Shown: positions 1 to 6,937, counted from the first letter of the stretch. The stretch is 13,927 nucleotides of DNA from Lachnospiraceae bacterium UBA7199 (GCA_002490775.1 DKUR01000018.1:1-13927); one strand, 5' to 3'. Notes: a model not told the origin generated them from the letters alone. A program made the numbers and translations.

Positions 1-23
1 TTAATTACTGACGGTTATACTAG

Positions 24-755
24 TCAATTTTGGGGTTGTTTTAAAGTGTATATGATGGGATAATCATCTGAAAAAAGGCCTGATGAAGCAGAACCAATTT
101 CTTCCGACAAAATCAAATTAGAATCCTTTCGGATATAATATTCTACCTTAACTGTATCATGCCCGTCCCCTTCAAACCGTCTGGTCAGAATATTTTCTTC
201 TGTCTCATAGGTACCACTGCCCTCATACCCGGCCTGTAAATCCTCCAAAGAAGGCAGCAATGCAGGGCCATAGGCCATCAAATAAGAAACAGTGGACATT
301 CCAAAAACTTCGTCTACAAGCTCCTCCATAGTTTCTCTGTCTGTGCTGCCCATATAGCCTGCCATTTGAAGTCTCTTGGCTAAAAGTTCCTGAAATGCCG
401 CTGCAAATGCCTCATAGGCTGCCTGATTACAGGCGCCATAGCTTTCCGGCAGGATATTACAGTAGAAAGTTCCCTTCGAGTGATCAGTTTGCTCTAAAGT
501 CAAATTAATCTGTACCGTCAGATTCTGCATGTATTCTCCCATTTCTTCCAGAGAAATGGAAACGCCTTCGATCTCCTGCAGCCAGTCAAGCGCTGTAACA
601 GCAGCCTGCTGCGTCATATCCAGATTTGCAGTCCACTCCCCTGAAAGCTCCCTGTCATCTGGTGCAAAAAAATGCAAATATGCCAGCAAAGCGGTGGAAG
701 CGCTTAAAGTTAGAAGCAATAGGGTAAATATAACTTTTTTTATTATTTTTCTCAT
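24..755 (-). CDS. Membrane-anchored extracytoplasmic protein of unknown function
   Basis: A 243-residue protein. The N-terminus is basic (MRKIIKK) and is followed by a hydrophobic stretch at about residues 8-27, consistent with a signal anchor or uncleaved signal. No lipobox cysteine is evident there. The rest is acidic and soluble, and would lie outside the membrane; a GEW motif near residues 38-40 starts what may be a beta-rich domain (inference). The reading frame stays open upstream to 914, but I chose the ATG at 755 because AGGGG lies 7 bases before it and the membrane segment then falls at the N-terminus, as expected. I do not recognise the family. It is separated from the type VII secretion cluster by a broken gene pair and has no visible functional link to it. 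The gene is certain; the function is unknown. Confidence 0.75.
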   Translation of the reverse strand: MRKIIKKVIFTLLLLTLSASTALLAYLHFFAPDDRELSGEWTANLDMTQQAAVTALDWLQEIEGVSISLEEMGEYMQNLTVQINLTLEQTDHSKGTFYCNILPESYGACNQAAYEAFAAAFQELLAKRLQMAGYMGSTDRETMEELVDEVFGMSTVSYLMAYGPALLPSLEDLQAGYEGSGTYETEENILTRRFEGDGHDTVKVEYYIRKDSNLILSEEIGSASSGLFSDDYPIIYTLKQPQN

Positions 756-858
756 GGTGGTTCCCCTGCCTTTATTTTCACAGATTGCATCCCCCGCCCG
801 CAGCATGGGTGAATCATTGCTTTTCACTGCTTTTTTACATAGTACAACTTCTTTCCTA

Positions 859-864
859 ATTATA
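859..864 (-). promoter_or_regulatory. Candidate -10 element upstream of the anchored protein gene
   Basis: On the minus strand there is a perfect TATAAT about 100 bases before the ATG at 755, in a very AT-rich stretch. No good -35 hexamer lies at 16-18 bases; the sequence there is only T/A-rich. This is a weak call based on the -10 alone. Confidence 0.3.
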
Positions 865-970
865 CTATAATATTTTTCAAAAATATATGATGATTCAAGC
901 TCAGAATTATACATTTATTATATGGAAAAGATGTAAGATGAACAATGACAAAATACTTTTGAAATAGACA

Positions 971-994
971 AGGCCTCCCATTTCTGAGAGGCCT
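971..994 (-). terminator. Hairpin after the flavin reductase remnant
   Basis: AGGCCTC (971-977) pairs perfectly with GAGGCCT (988-994) around a 10-base loop. It lies 15 bases beyond the stop of the minus-strand flavin reductase remnant. The following T-tract on the minus strand is poor (TTGTCTATTTC), so it may be a weak rho-independent terminator. It is probably the original terminator of the intact reductase gene. Confidence 0.5.
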
Positions 995-1009
995 CATGGT
1001 GTATTCATA

Positions 1010-1315
1010 TTATTTTTTTAGCTTCAGGCCATCTCTGAAAGCTTCACCTACTCTTTCAGTTACTTTATAATAGCCATGTGTATATGGAGCAAAAGCAATA
1101 GCATTTACCAGAGACATATCAACCCTGTCACCATCCATAACACTTTCATCTGCTGTGACATTGACTACTTTACCGATAACACCACATCCATATTCATTGT
1201 CCTGGTATTCGATGAATTCACACTCTAAGCAAAGTGGAAATTCATTAATGACTGGTGCATCCACGATTTCAGATTTGAAAGCGTAAAATAATAAAGAATT
1301 ATTTAGAAAAGGCAA
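1010..1315 (-). pseudogene. Flavin reductase family protein, C-terminal remnant
   Basis: The open frame gives 101 residues. From about residue 13 on (FKSEIVDAPVINEFPLCLEC, then a CGVIGKVVNV strand, an SLVNAIAFAPYTHGYYKV segment and a C-terminal helix) it resembles the C-terminal half of the clostridial FMN-binding split-barrel flavin reductase family, which is usually about 190 residues. The N-terminal half, with most of the FMN-binding barrel, is missing. The first dozen residues (MPFLNNSLLFYA) do not look like the family and are simply the antisense of the adjacent regulator's 5' end. No ribosome binding site or promoter is evident. Intact relatives often sit divergently next to an HxlR-type regulator (family knowledge), and here such a regulator begins about 10 bases from the break. 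A deletion that removed the divergent control region and the reductase N-terminus explains both genes. The remnant is probably not functional. Confidence 0.75.
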
Positions 1316-1344
1316 ATTTTGAAGACACTGGATTCAGCTACACA

Positions 1345-1620
1345 TTGTCGCTTATATCCGGCAGGCATAAGATGGTCATCCTTTACTGCCTGATGGAATT
1401 TAAAGTTGTAAGATTTAACGAATTAAAACGATATCTGAAAAATATATCAGACAAAACACTCAGCAGCAATTTAAAAGAGTTGGAAGCAGACCGGCTCATT
1501 ATTCGAAAAGAATATCCTCAAATACCGCCAAAAGTTGAATACAGCTTAAGCAGCAAGGGGCAGTCTTTGACGGGTGTCTTAGACCAGCTATGTATCTGGG
1601 GTGAGAACAACAGAGAGTAG
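1345..1620 (+). CDS. HxlR-family winged-helix regulator, start and promoter apparently lost
   Basis: The protein has the HxlR pattern: a first helix (SLISGRHKMVILYCL), a recognition region (RFNELKRYLKNISDKTLSSNLKELE), a wing (LIIRKEYPQIPPKVEYSLSSKG) and a C-terminal helix ending WGENN. HxlR proteins are DNA-binding dimers that often respond to redox or electrophile stress and control an adjacent oxidoreductase. The first standard start codon in frame is TTG at 1345, without a ribosome binding site. Family-like residues continue upstream in the same frame to about 1291 (KNYLEKANFEDTGFSYT), where the codon is ATA, and a stop lies at 1276-1278. The body is thus full length (about 109 residues from 1291), but the initiator and the promoter seem to have been removed by the deletion that truncated the neighbouring flavin reductase. 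It may be silent. Confidence 0.6.
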   Translation: MSLISGRHKMVILYCLMEFKVVRFNELKRYLKNISDKTLSSNLKELEADRLIIRKEYPQIPPKVEYSLSSKGQSLTGVLDQLCIWGENNRE

Positions 1621-1815
1621 TATATCAGTATTTTAAATGAGCTTGATGTTCCATCCGTATTACTATTTCAAAAAATTATGAAAAAGAGCTTCATAACCGC
1701 TTGGCATTTTATCCAAGCACATATCTTCCAAGGGCACGACATTTATAAAAGAGTTTTCAGCTCTTTGTAATCTGTCATTAACCTCTTATTTTTTTACGAG
1801 GGAGAAATCAAAAAA
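1621..1815. other. AT-rich intergenic region without a recognisable gene
   Basis: This is the left part of the 364-base gap between the regulator stop (1620) and the protease stop (1985). I see no credible coding frame. It holds two short inverted repeats: GCTTGG (1699-1704) with CCAAGC (1713-1718), and AAAGAG (1748-1753) with CTCTTT (1761-1766). Neither has a convincing T-tract. The right part of the gap holds the two stronger hairpins listed separately. Confidence 0.5.
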
Positions 1816-1816
1816 T

Positions 1817-1849
1817 GCTAAGCCATAGGTTTTAATCTGTGGCTTTAGC
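1817..1849 (-). terminator. Rho-independent terminator downstream of the T7SS cluster
   Basis: The arms GCTAAGCCATAG and CTGTGGCTTTAGC pair along about 11 bases with one bulge and one weak pair around a short A/T-rich loop. On the minus strand the stem is followed directly by ATTTTTTG, a proper T-tract. It lies about 135 bases beyond the protease stop codon and may act as a backup to the long hairpin at 1916-1965. Confidence 0.6.
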
Positions 1850-1915
1850 GCTATATTTTACAGTTCAACTCTCAAAGTCAGGTAGTATATTCTTTTTTAT
1901 TATTTTAAACAACAC

Positions 1916-1965
1916 TTAATAGACACTTTATTCAGCATTCATGTGATGAATAAAGTGTCTATTAA
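1916..1965 (-). terminator. Long perfect 19-bp hairpin at the end of the T7SS cluster
   Basis: Bases 1916-1934 and 1947-1965 are perfectly complementary over 19 pairs around a 12-base loop. The stem is AT-rich (core AGACACTTTATTCA). It starts 20 bases beyond the protease stop, so it would form at the 3' end of the cluster transcript. The T-tract after it on the minus strand is weak (GTGTTGTTT), so it may work more as an RNA 3' end stabiliser or protein-binding palindrome than as a classic terminator. Confidence 0.55.
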
Positions 1966-1984
1966 CTCAAAAACCTACTCTATT

Positions 1985-3799
1985 CTACCCCGGCAGACTA
2001 TTTTCGACACAAAGCGCCCCATACCCCACTTTATCATTGGGATATACCCTCTCCCCTCTCAGTGGTCTTGCTCCTCTCCTCAAGTACGCCTTCACCTTCT
2101 CCCCATACAAAAACGGATCGTTCCCCCGCACAATTCCCCACTCCATCATAAGCGCTGCGCTTCCTGTCACAAAGGGCGTGGCAAAGGACGTTCCGGAAAC
2201 CTGCACAAAAGCATTATTGGGACCGATAGTATTAATGTTAGTTCCCGGAGCCGCAATATCCGGTTTAACATTTCCCTGAGATATCCTTCCGCCCGAAATG
2301 CTCATAAGCGGATATCCTCTTCCTGAAAAATCTGCGTAGGATTCGTAGGCAGGATTGTATGCCCCTACCGTTATTACCTTTGATGCAGTGGAAGGAATTG
2401 TCAATGTTTTTTCAGGTGTTGGAGTAAAAAATCGGGTGCCTGCATTTAATACTACATTGCTAGGCAGGTAAAAATCATAATTTCCTGTCACTGTTTTGAC
2501 AGGGTATATGTTAATGGTCCATATTCCCTGATTCACATATCTGCTTATTGGAAGAAAATCAAAATATACCTCCTGATTTACAGAATAGGGGGACGGTTCT
2601 CCTACATAGATCAAAATCTGAGTATCTTCCAAAACAACACTTCTCCCACCCGGCATCTGCATATTAATTTCTGTTTGCTTTCCCCCAGGAGAAATAAGCT
2701 CAAGCCCAAGGATATCAACATATTCTTTCCACAACTGAATATTAACTGTAGTCTGATAACTTCCTATGCTAAGCTCTATCTGCCTTCTATCGGAAGGATT
2801 CTGACTCATTCCAAAACTGCCGGAAACATGCCCCCCTGCTGCTCCTTCATTTCCACTTCCCACACAGACGACGCATCGTCCGATTTCGGCCGCATTATCA
2901 ATAAACCTCTCCACAAGAGAGGTTCCATCATGAGAACCATAGGTGTTCCCAAAGCTTAAATTAATAGCCAATGGCTTCCCCAATTCCACTGCCTTTTTTA
3001 CTACATATGTCATGGCCCTCATAAGCTCTGTTGTCTTAGGAAAGGAATCCTGCCTGGGCGTTCCCATTTTTACAATCAGTAATTCACTTTCCGGTGCCAC
3101 TCCCTGATACTGCCCCTCCAAAAGTCTTCCCCCTGCTGCCGCTATTGCTGCTACTGCTGTTCCATGACCTGAAATATCTGTGCTTGGCACGATGCTCTTA
3201 GATGATCTGCTCTTTAAAGCTGCATCAATACGGTATTTTGAAAACTCCACACCCGTTTTAAATCCCTCCGGTGGGAAAGCTTTTCCTGCAAATTCCTCAC
3301 TTCCTTCCGGCAATTGGCTGTTAACCTGCTGCGCATCCAACGTCTGATCCCACAAAAATAAGATTCTGGAATTGCCCTGCTCATCCCGAAATTCAGGACT
3401 CTCAAAATCAATCCCCGAATCTATCACTGCAATTAATACACCCTTTCCAGTTAAATAAGGCGCTCGTACAGTAACCGGAAAGATGCAGGAAGCCTGCTTC
3501 CCCTGCAATGTAGAAAAATAAAGTCGTTTTGGCTTTTCCACATACTCTATTTCATCTAACTGTGTAAAGGTATCGATCAGCCCTTCAGGTATAGTAACAA
3601 TCGCATATCCTGCAATTAGTTCTTCCACCTCAATAACATTACTTTGAAGTCTGTCAATATCACCATTATATTTTACGATCAGCTCCCACCTGCCAGTATC
3701 TTCTGAAAATCCTACCCCCAATTGGCCAGACCGTATGCGCTCCGATTCATCTATCTCAAGTGCAAGATTAAGTAAGGTTTCTAATTTTTGATTTGCCAT
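1985..3799 (-). CDS. S8 (subtilisin) family serine protease, Csp-like, no signal peptide
   Basis: A 604-residue subtilase with a complete active site: Asp127 (VIDSGID), His212 (SGHGTAVA), oxyanion Asn317 (GSGNEG) and Ser538 (SGTSFATP). Residues 1 to about 95 look like an inhibitor-type propeptide (LQSNVIEVEELIAGYAIVTI), with likely processing near residues 98-105. About 140 residues (roughly 330-470) are inserted between Asn317 and the Ser block. This layout is like clostridial Csp-type subtilases, which process a germination enzyme, and related Lachnospiraceae proteases of unknown substrate. There is no signal peptide and no membrane segment, so it either acts in the cell or leaves by a non-Sec route. 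The ATG at 3799 has a GAGGAG 12 bases upstream, a little far. It lies 59 bases after the hydrolase and is the last gene before the terminators, so it is probably co-transcribed with the T7SS genes. Mycobacterial T7SS uses a membrane-anchored subtilase (mycosin), but this one lacks the anchor. Confidence 0.9.
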   Translation of the reverse strand: MANQKLETLLNLALEIDESERIRSGQLGVGFSEDTGRWELIVKYNGDIDRLQSNVIEVEELIAGYAIVTIPEGLIDTFTQLDEIEYVEKPKRLYFSTLQGKQASCIFPVTVRAPYLTGKGVLIAVIDSGIDFESPEFRDEQGNSRILFLWDQTLDAQQVNSQLPEGSEEFAGKAFPPEGFKTGVEFSKYRIDAALKSRSSKSIVPSTDISGHGTAVAAIAAAGGRLLEGQYQGVAPESELLIVKMGTPRQDSFPKTTELMRAMTYVVKKAVELGKPLAINLSFGNTYGSHDGTSLVERFIDNAAEIGRCVVCVGSGNEGAAGGHVSGSFGMSQNPSDRRQIELSIGSYQTTVNIQLWKEYVDILGLELISPGGKQTEINMQMPGGRSVVLEDTQILIYVGEPSPYSVNQEVYFDFLPISRYVNQGIWTINIYPVKTVTGNYDFYLPSNVVLNAGTRFFTPTPEKTLTIPSTASKVITVGAYNPAYESYADFSGRGYPLMSISGGRISQGNVKPDIAAPGTNINTIGPNNAFVQVSGTSFATPFVTGSAALMMEWGIVRGNDPFLYGEKVKAYLRRGARPLRGERVYPNDKVGYGALCVENSLPG

Positions 3800-3858
3800 A
3801 AAATTTTCTGGCTCCTCAGGTAATTTCTATTATTTTTATTTTATGTAAATTATTTTGC

Positions 3859-5214
3859 TTACGTGTCAAAAATGCTTTCATCCCACCCTCTGTAACGTTC
3901 TGCTGCCTGCGCCTGAAACTGGCAGATTTTCCTAAGTTTTTTCTCCAACTTTTCCATTTCATTTGCAGAAAGCTTAATTCTGTGATACATGGCCGAATAT
4001 CCTTTCATATAAAAAGGAAGCGCGTTAGCTGTTTCCCGTACTTCATTAATCAGTTGATCCATACCGTCAGCCGCTTCCAAAAGCTGGGCAGTCTGCTTTA
4101 ACAGTTGCTGGTCATTCACCTGCAATATAATATGATTTTGAGGACGCACATCCAGAAAATCCCTATGAAAAACCGACCAAAGCAGTTTTCTTCCCTCTTC
4201 CTCACTAAAAAAGCTTCCCGCAATCAGTGGAATCCCTTGAATGGCAAAATCTTTTAAATCTGACAAATGAAGCTTTTCACCATTAATGCCATTTTTTTGT
4301 CCGCTTCCTGCCTCCATAAGATGCATGATCACAGCCGCACATCCGTCTCTTTGGTTTACCGGAAGCCCCATCACTCCTGTAGATATTACCGCAGCAAAAT
4401 CCGCCAAATCTCCTCTATGCCCCACATCACTGTTTTTTCTTCCATGAAAAACGGTAACATATTTTCCTTCACCTTCCTCATACAAAAGAGAGGCAAACAT
4501 ATACTTTATGTCATGATATCCTGCAAAATTAGTCTTTTCCACAGGGGTTTTCACATACCGGATATGATCCTTTGGAATAATGGAATTTCCAAGAACGCTG
4601 ACATAATCATTTTCCCCATGAATCCCATATATTTTTTGTGTTCTTTCTTCATAACCTTCCTGTCCATACCGGCTTTTCCAAGTATCAACCGCCTGTTGGG
4701 AAAACCCCTGTCCATCTACTGAGTAGCAGGCATCAATGATTCCTTCATATTTTGTTTCCATTAAGACAAACTGTGCCTTATTTCCACCTTTAGAATGTCC
4801 GGTAATGACCACCCGCACATCATCGCTTAATTCCATAGTTTCTACCACTTGTTCAAAATAGGAAAGCGCTCTTTTCTGCTGAATGGTTGCTGCACTGGTC
4901 ATTCCAATTCCGTTGTCGGGCCATTCACCGTCTCCTGTCCCCCGATAGACCACATAGACACAGTTTTGTTCCACGTCTTGAAAAGTGCAGCTCCAGGTGC
5001 CCGAATCATATCCCATATGCGGGCTTTGACATCCAATTGTCATATTTCCTATCTGCTCATTTTCTACTGCTTCCTTTAATACTGTATATTCCCCATAATG
5101 AATTCCTCCTCCCCCATAATCAGGATGAAGCGCCAGATCATCTATGATCTCTTTTAAAGAAGTTCCCTCCATTGCCTCCTTATAATCCAGATACATAAAA
5201 GTATCCAGAATCAT
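3859..5214 (-). CDS. Mbeg1/DUF2974-like alpha/beta-hydrolase with C-terminal WXG100-like domain; candidate T7SS lipase effector
   Basis: 451 residues from the ATG at 5214. Residues 1 to about 260 form a lipase-like fold: a strand and turn with YVVYRGTGDG (87-96), the nucleophile elbow GHSKGG (139-144, Ser141), a probable acid Asp203 in GENDYVS and a probable His234 in GYHDI. This is the Mbeg1-like/DUF2974 pattern; the substrate is probably a lipid or another ester (inference). From about residue 363 to 447 it is all-helical and aligns by eye with the WXG100 protein encoded two genes upstream (ILQVNDQQLL against ILKVTPEKLI). It has an FYMKG turn in place of IWVG and ends with YRGWD (441-445), a YxxxD motif like the T7SS export signal. 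No Sec signal or membrane segment is seen. Translation may start at ATT 5247, which has a far better ribosome binding site and adds 11 residues. A reverse-domain lipase effector (as in S. aureus TslA) is the best reading. Confidence 0.85.
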   Translation of the reverse strand: MILDTFMYLDYKEAMEGTSLKEIIDDLALHPDYGGGGIHYGEYTVLKEAVENEQIGNMTIGCQSPHMGYDSGTWSCTFQDVEQNCVYVVYRGTGDGEWPDNGIGMTSAATIQQKRALSYFEQVVETMELSDDVRVVITGHSKGGNKAQFVLMETKYEGIIDACYSVDGQGFSQQAVDTWKSRYGQEGYEERTQKIYGIHGENDYVSVLGNSIIPKDHIRYVKTPVEKTNFAGYHDIKYMFASLLYEEGEGKYVTVFHGRKNSDVGHRGDLADFAAVISTGVMGLPVNQRDGCAAVIMHLMEAGSGQKNGINGEKLHLSDLKDFAIQGIPLIAGSFFSEEEGRKLLWSVFHRDFLDVRPQNHIILQVNDQQLLKQTAQLLEAADGMDQLINEVRETANALPFYMKGYSAMYHRIKLSANEMEKLEKKLRKICQFQAQAAERYRGWDESIFDT

Positions 5215-5253
5215 ACTAATCTCTGCTTCAGAATACTTGTCCGTAATCTTCTA

Positions 5254-5958
5254 TCACTCCTTCCATTTCAAGCAGGCTTGCGCATTCTTTCCTTTTATAG
5301 AAAAAATTACTTCTGCCCTATACTGGTATCCTGCATAAGCAGCTCTTATAAAATTTTCTCTGGTTATTTTGTGGTAGTAATTCTCATTCAGGGACCAGCT
5401 TACCACACCCCCTGCCAGATACTCTTTTTCCTTCAACAGCATGCAAAACTTCTCCATTTGATCATTTTTCTTAAAAGAATCATCTTTTATGTAAAGATAG
5501 ATTCTTATCATCGACCATGAATGTTTCAAAAAATTTTCCAACTCCATATCTGCAGAGAACTCTGCTGGAAATACTATTTCCGGTATTTTATAAAATACCT
5601 TACACGCTCCAAAAACTGGCTCTGCAAGTTCTTTCATCCGCTGCTCTATCTGCCCTCTTAAAAGATATGCCAAATAATTATCCTGATGAAGATATTTGCC
5701 GTCTTTCCCTGCTTTTCTGACTAAAATCCCATCTGCTTTAAATTTATCACCTTTTATCCTAAGCATAGAATAATCCTTGCCAAACTGTCCCCCATAAGTT
5801 TCTAACTCGGTAAAGCTTTCTTTGTATTTTTGCTTCATATATTCCAGCATTTTATTTTCATTCTCTCCTTTTAAGTAAAGGCACAGGCTGCCAAGCACTA
5901 TGCATATACATCCTAACCACATGGCAGCCTTTTTGAAACTAAACAACAATATTTGCAT
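5254..5958 (-). CDS. Single-pass membrane-anchored protein of unknown family in the T7SS cluster
   Basis: 234 residues with a short basic N-terminus, one hydrophobic segment (about residues 10-29) and a mixed alpha/beta body of about 200 residues that would face outwards. No enzyme motif is visible. The ATG at 5958 has AGGGAG 9 bases upstream and overlaps the end of the WXG100 gene by 20 bases. The next gene, the hydrolase, follows almost at once, with its ribosome binding site inside this gene's 3' end. Both junctions suggest tight translational coupling. It does not look like EssB/YukC (a pseudokinase of about 400 residues), EssA or EsaA. Two roles fit the position: an immunity protein shielding the cell envelope from the hydrolase, as the lipoprotein TilA does for TslA, or a lineage-specific membrane part of the secretion machine. 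Both are inference. Confidence 0.8.
   Translation of the reverse strand: MQILLFSFKKAAMWLGCICIVLGSLCLYLKGENENKMLEYMKQKYKESFTELETYGGQFGKDYSMLRIKGDKFKADGILVRKAGKDGKYLHQDNYLAYLLRGQIEQRMKELAEPVFGACKVFYKIPEIVFPAEFSADMELENFLKHSWSMIRIYLYIKDDSFKKNDQMEKFCMLLKEKEYLAGGVVSWSLNENYYHKITRENFIRAAYAGYQYRAEVIFSIKGKNAQACLKWKE
5257..5262 (-). promoter_or_regulatory. Strong ribosome binding site pointing to an ATT start (5247) for the hydrolase
   Basis: On the minus strand AAGGAG lies in the last codons of the upstream gene (LKWKE-stop), 9 bases before ATT at 5245-5247. It is 42 bases before the first ATG (5214), which has no Shine-Dalgarno sequence of its own. The frame from ATT is open and adds ITDKYSEAEIS before Met1. 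This would make translation coupled to the upstream gene, with a rare ATT initiator of the infC kind. Confidence 0.45.
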
Positions 5959-6253
5959 TTAATCCTGCTCCCTGCTGGGTGCTCCCTTCCTCAGCCTTCT
6001 GATAGGAAGCTGCCATCTCCTGCAAGTCATTTACATGCTCCTGCACCATCCGGTATAGTCTGTCCATATCATTTTGCAGGGAATGAAACTTATTTCCGTA
6101 AGCAGAAGCTGCTTCTCCCACCCAGATTCCTTTCATACTTTGTACCTGCTCCATCATCTCTCCAGTCAGATTTTTAATCTGCGTGCCTACGCCTGAAAAT
6201 TCTCCTGATGTCTGTATCAGCTTTTCCGGTGTTACCTTTAAAATACCTTCCAT
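5939..6253 (-). CDS. Canonical WXG100 family T7SS substrate (WVG, YxxxE)
   Basis: 104 residues with the classic ESAT-6-like plan: helix 1 (about 8-40), the WxG turn as GIWVGEAASAY (Trp44, Gly46), helix 2 (about 48-85), and the export motif YQKAE (Tyr84, Glu88) followed by a flexible tail. Such proteins form antiparallel helical-hairpin dimers and are recognised by the EssC ATPase for secretion, alone or with partner proteins. The ATG at 6253 has a very good AGGAGGG 9 bases upstream, the strongest ribosome binding site of the small genes, which suggests high expression. It is fifth and last of the WXG100-like series and overlaps the anchored protein gene. Its sequence is also the one that best matches the C-terminal domain of the hydrolase. 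Confidence 0.93.
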   Translation of the reverse strand: MEGILKVTPEKLIQTSGEFSGVGTQIKNLTGEMMEQVQSMKGIWVGEAASAYGNKFHSLQNDMDRLYRMVQEHVNDLQEMAASYQKAEEGSTQQGAGLNANIVV

Positions 6254-6276
6254 AAATATGTTCCCTCCTTTATCTT

Positions 6277-6576
6277 TTAATATTTTCTTGCTGCTGCAAT
6301 TTCTCTGTTTCTGTTTTCAGCCTGCTCATACCTGTTTGCAATCTCCAAAAGCGCCTCAATATATCTTTCGATCAGTTGGATAAAGGCATCCATTTGCTGC
6401 CGGTCACGCAAAAATGCCTGATGAAAGGCATCCTTTGCTTGTCCTTCCCACATACTGCAAAGAGACGTTTCCTGTTCTCCCAACTGTGACGCGCGGGCTT
6501 TAAACTGACTGTTCAGATCTGACAATCTCCCTGCTTTGCTTTTTAATTCTGATGATGTTACCTGAAAATACGCCAT
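6277..6576 (-). CDS. WXG100-like protein (WEG, YxxxE)
   Basis: 99 residues starting MAYFQVTSSELKSKAG, with the turn SMWEGQAKDAF (Trp43, Gly45) and the tail motif YEQAE (Tyr83, Glu87). Both hallmarks of a T7SS WXG100 protein are intact. The open frame extends upstream to 6720, but the ATG at 6576 has GAGG five bases before it, and only this start puts the hairpin at the N-terminus as in the family. The N-terminus is strikingly like that of the third gene back (MAEKIRVTTSEL), so the two are probably old duplicates. The gene is 23 bases ahead of the canonical WXG100 gene and may encode its dimer partner (inference). Confidence 0.9.
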   Translation of the reverse strand: MAYFQVTSSELKSKAGRLSDLNSQFKARASQLGEQETSLCSMWEGQAKDAFHQAFLRDRQQMDAFIQLIERYIEALLEIANRYEQAENRNREIAAARKY

Positions 6577-6625
6577 ATTTACCTCTTTTCTGCGCTTACT
6601 GCTGCGCCCTTTTGTGTGCTGAATC

Positions 6626-6937
6626 CTATGAATAGTTTCTTGTAAATGCAAGACGGACATTGATGATTTCCCGCTGATACATTTTTTCTGCCTGGTTTTC
6701 CATTTCTTCCGCCAAAGCATTTAAATGTTCTGCCTCTTCCAACAGCATAGACACGATTTTCACCTCCTTTCCTGTTAGAATATCTGCACATTCACTGTTC
6801 CATCCTGCCTGAATACTGCTAATAATCTGCATCATTTCCTCTCCGGCCAGGCTGCTAAATTTTCTTTTCACTTCCTTCATGCGGGATACCAGACTCATAA
6901 TTTCTTTAAAATGAAGTTCAATTGTTTGTGATGACAT
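6626..6937 (-). CDS. WXG100-like protein with degenerate turn (WNS), no clear YxxxE
   Basis: About 103 residues, nearly all helical. The turn reads AGWNSECAD (Trp46), so serine replaces the glycine of WxG. The tail has YQRE but not a clean YxxxD/E. I chose the ATG at 6937 (MSSQTIELHF) because AAGGAG lies 9 bases before it; the frame itself opens at 6964 with a charged stretch that is really the ribosome binding region. The gene overlaps the end of the preceding one by 20 bases. Lack of both export signatures suggests a partner that is carried or stays behind as a chaperone, rather than an autonomous substrate. This is inference. Confidence 0.82.
   Translation of the reverse strand: MSSQTIELHFKEIMSLVSRMKEVKRKFSSLAGEEMMQIISSIQAGWNSECADILTGKEVKIVSMLLEEAEHLNALAEEMENQAEKMYQREIINVRLAFTRNYS

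Noticed and set aside
756..914. N-terminal extension of the left-hand anchored protein gene (53 extra residues).
   Set aside because: It places the membrane segment in the middle, covers a TATAAT-like promoter element and lacks a ribosome binding site, while the internal ATG at 755 has AGGGG at 7 bases.
4267..5147. Plus-strand open frames opposite the hydrolase (for example 4267-4722 and 4849-5079).
   Set aside because: They are antisense shadows: no ribosome binding sites, low-complexity composition rich in His/Ser/Pro/Phe, and a well-supported gene on the other strand.
6577..6720. Longer start for the WEG-type WXG100 protein, and a 70-residue minus-strand frame at 6579-6791.
   Set aside because: Both lie over the neighbouring WNS-type gene in another frame; the residues look random, and the internal ATG at 6576 has a good ribosome binding site.
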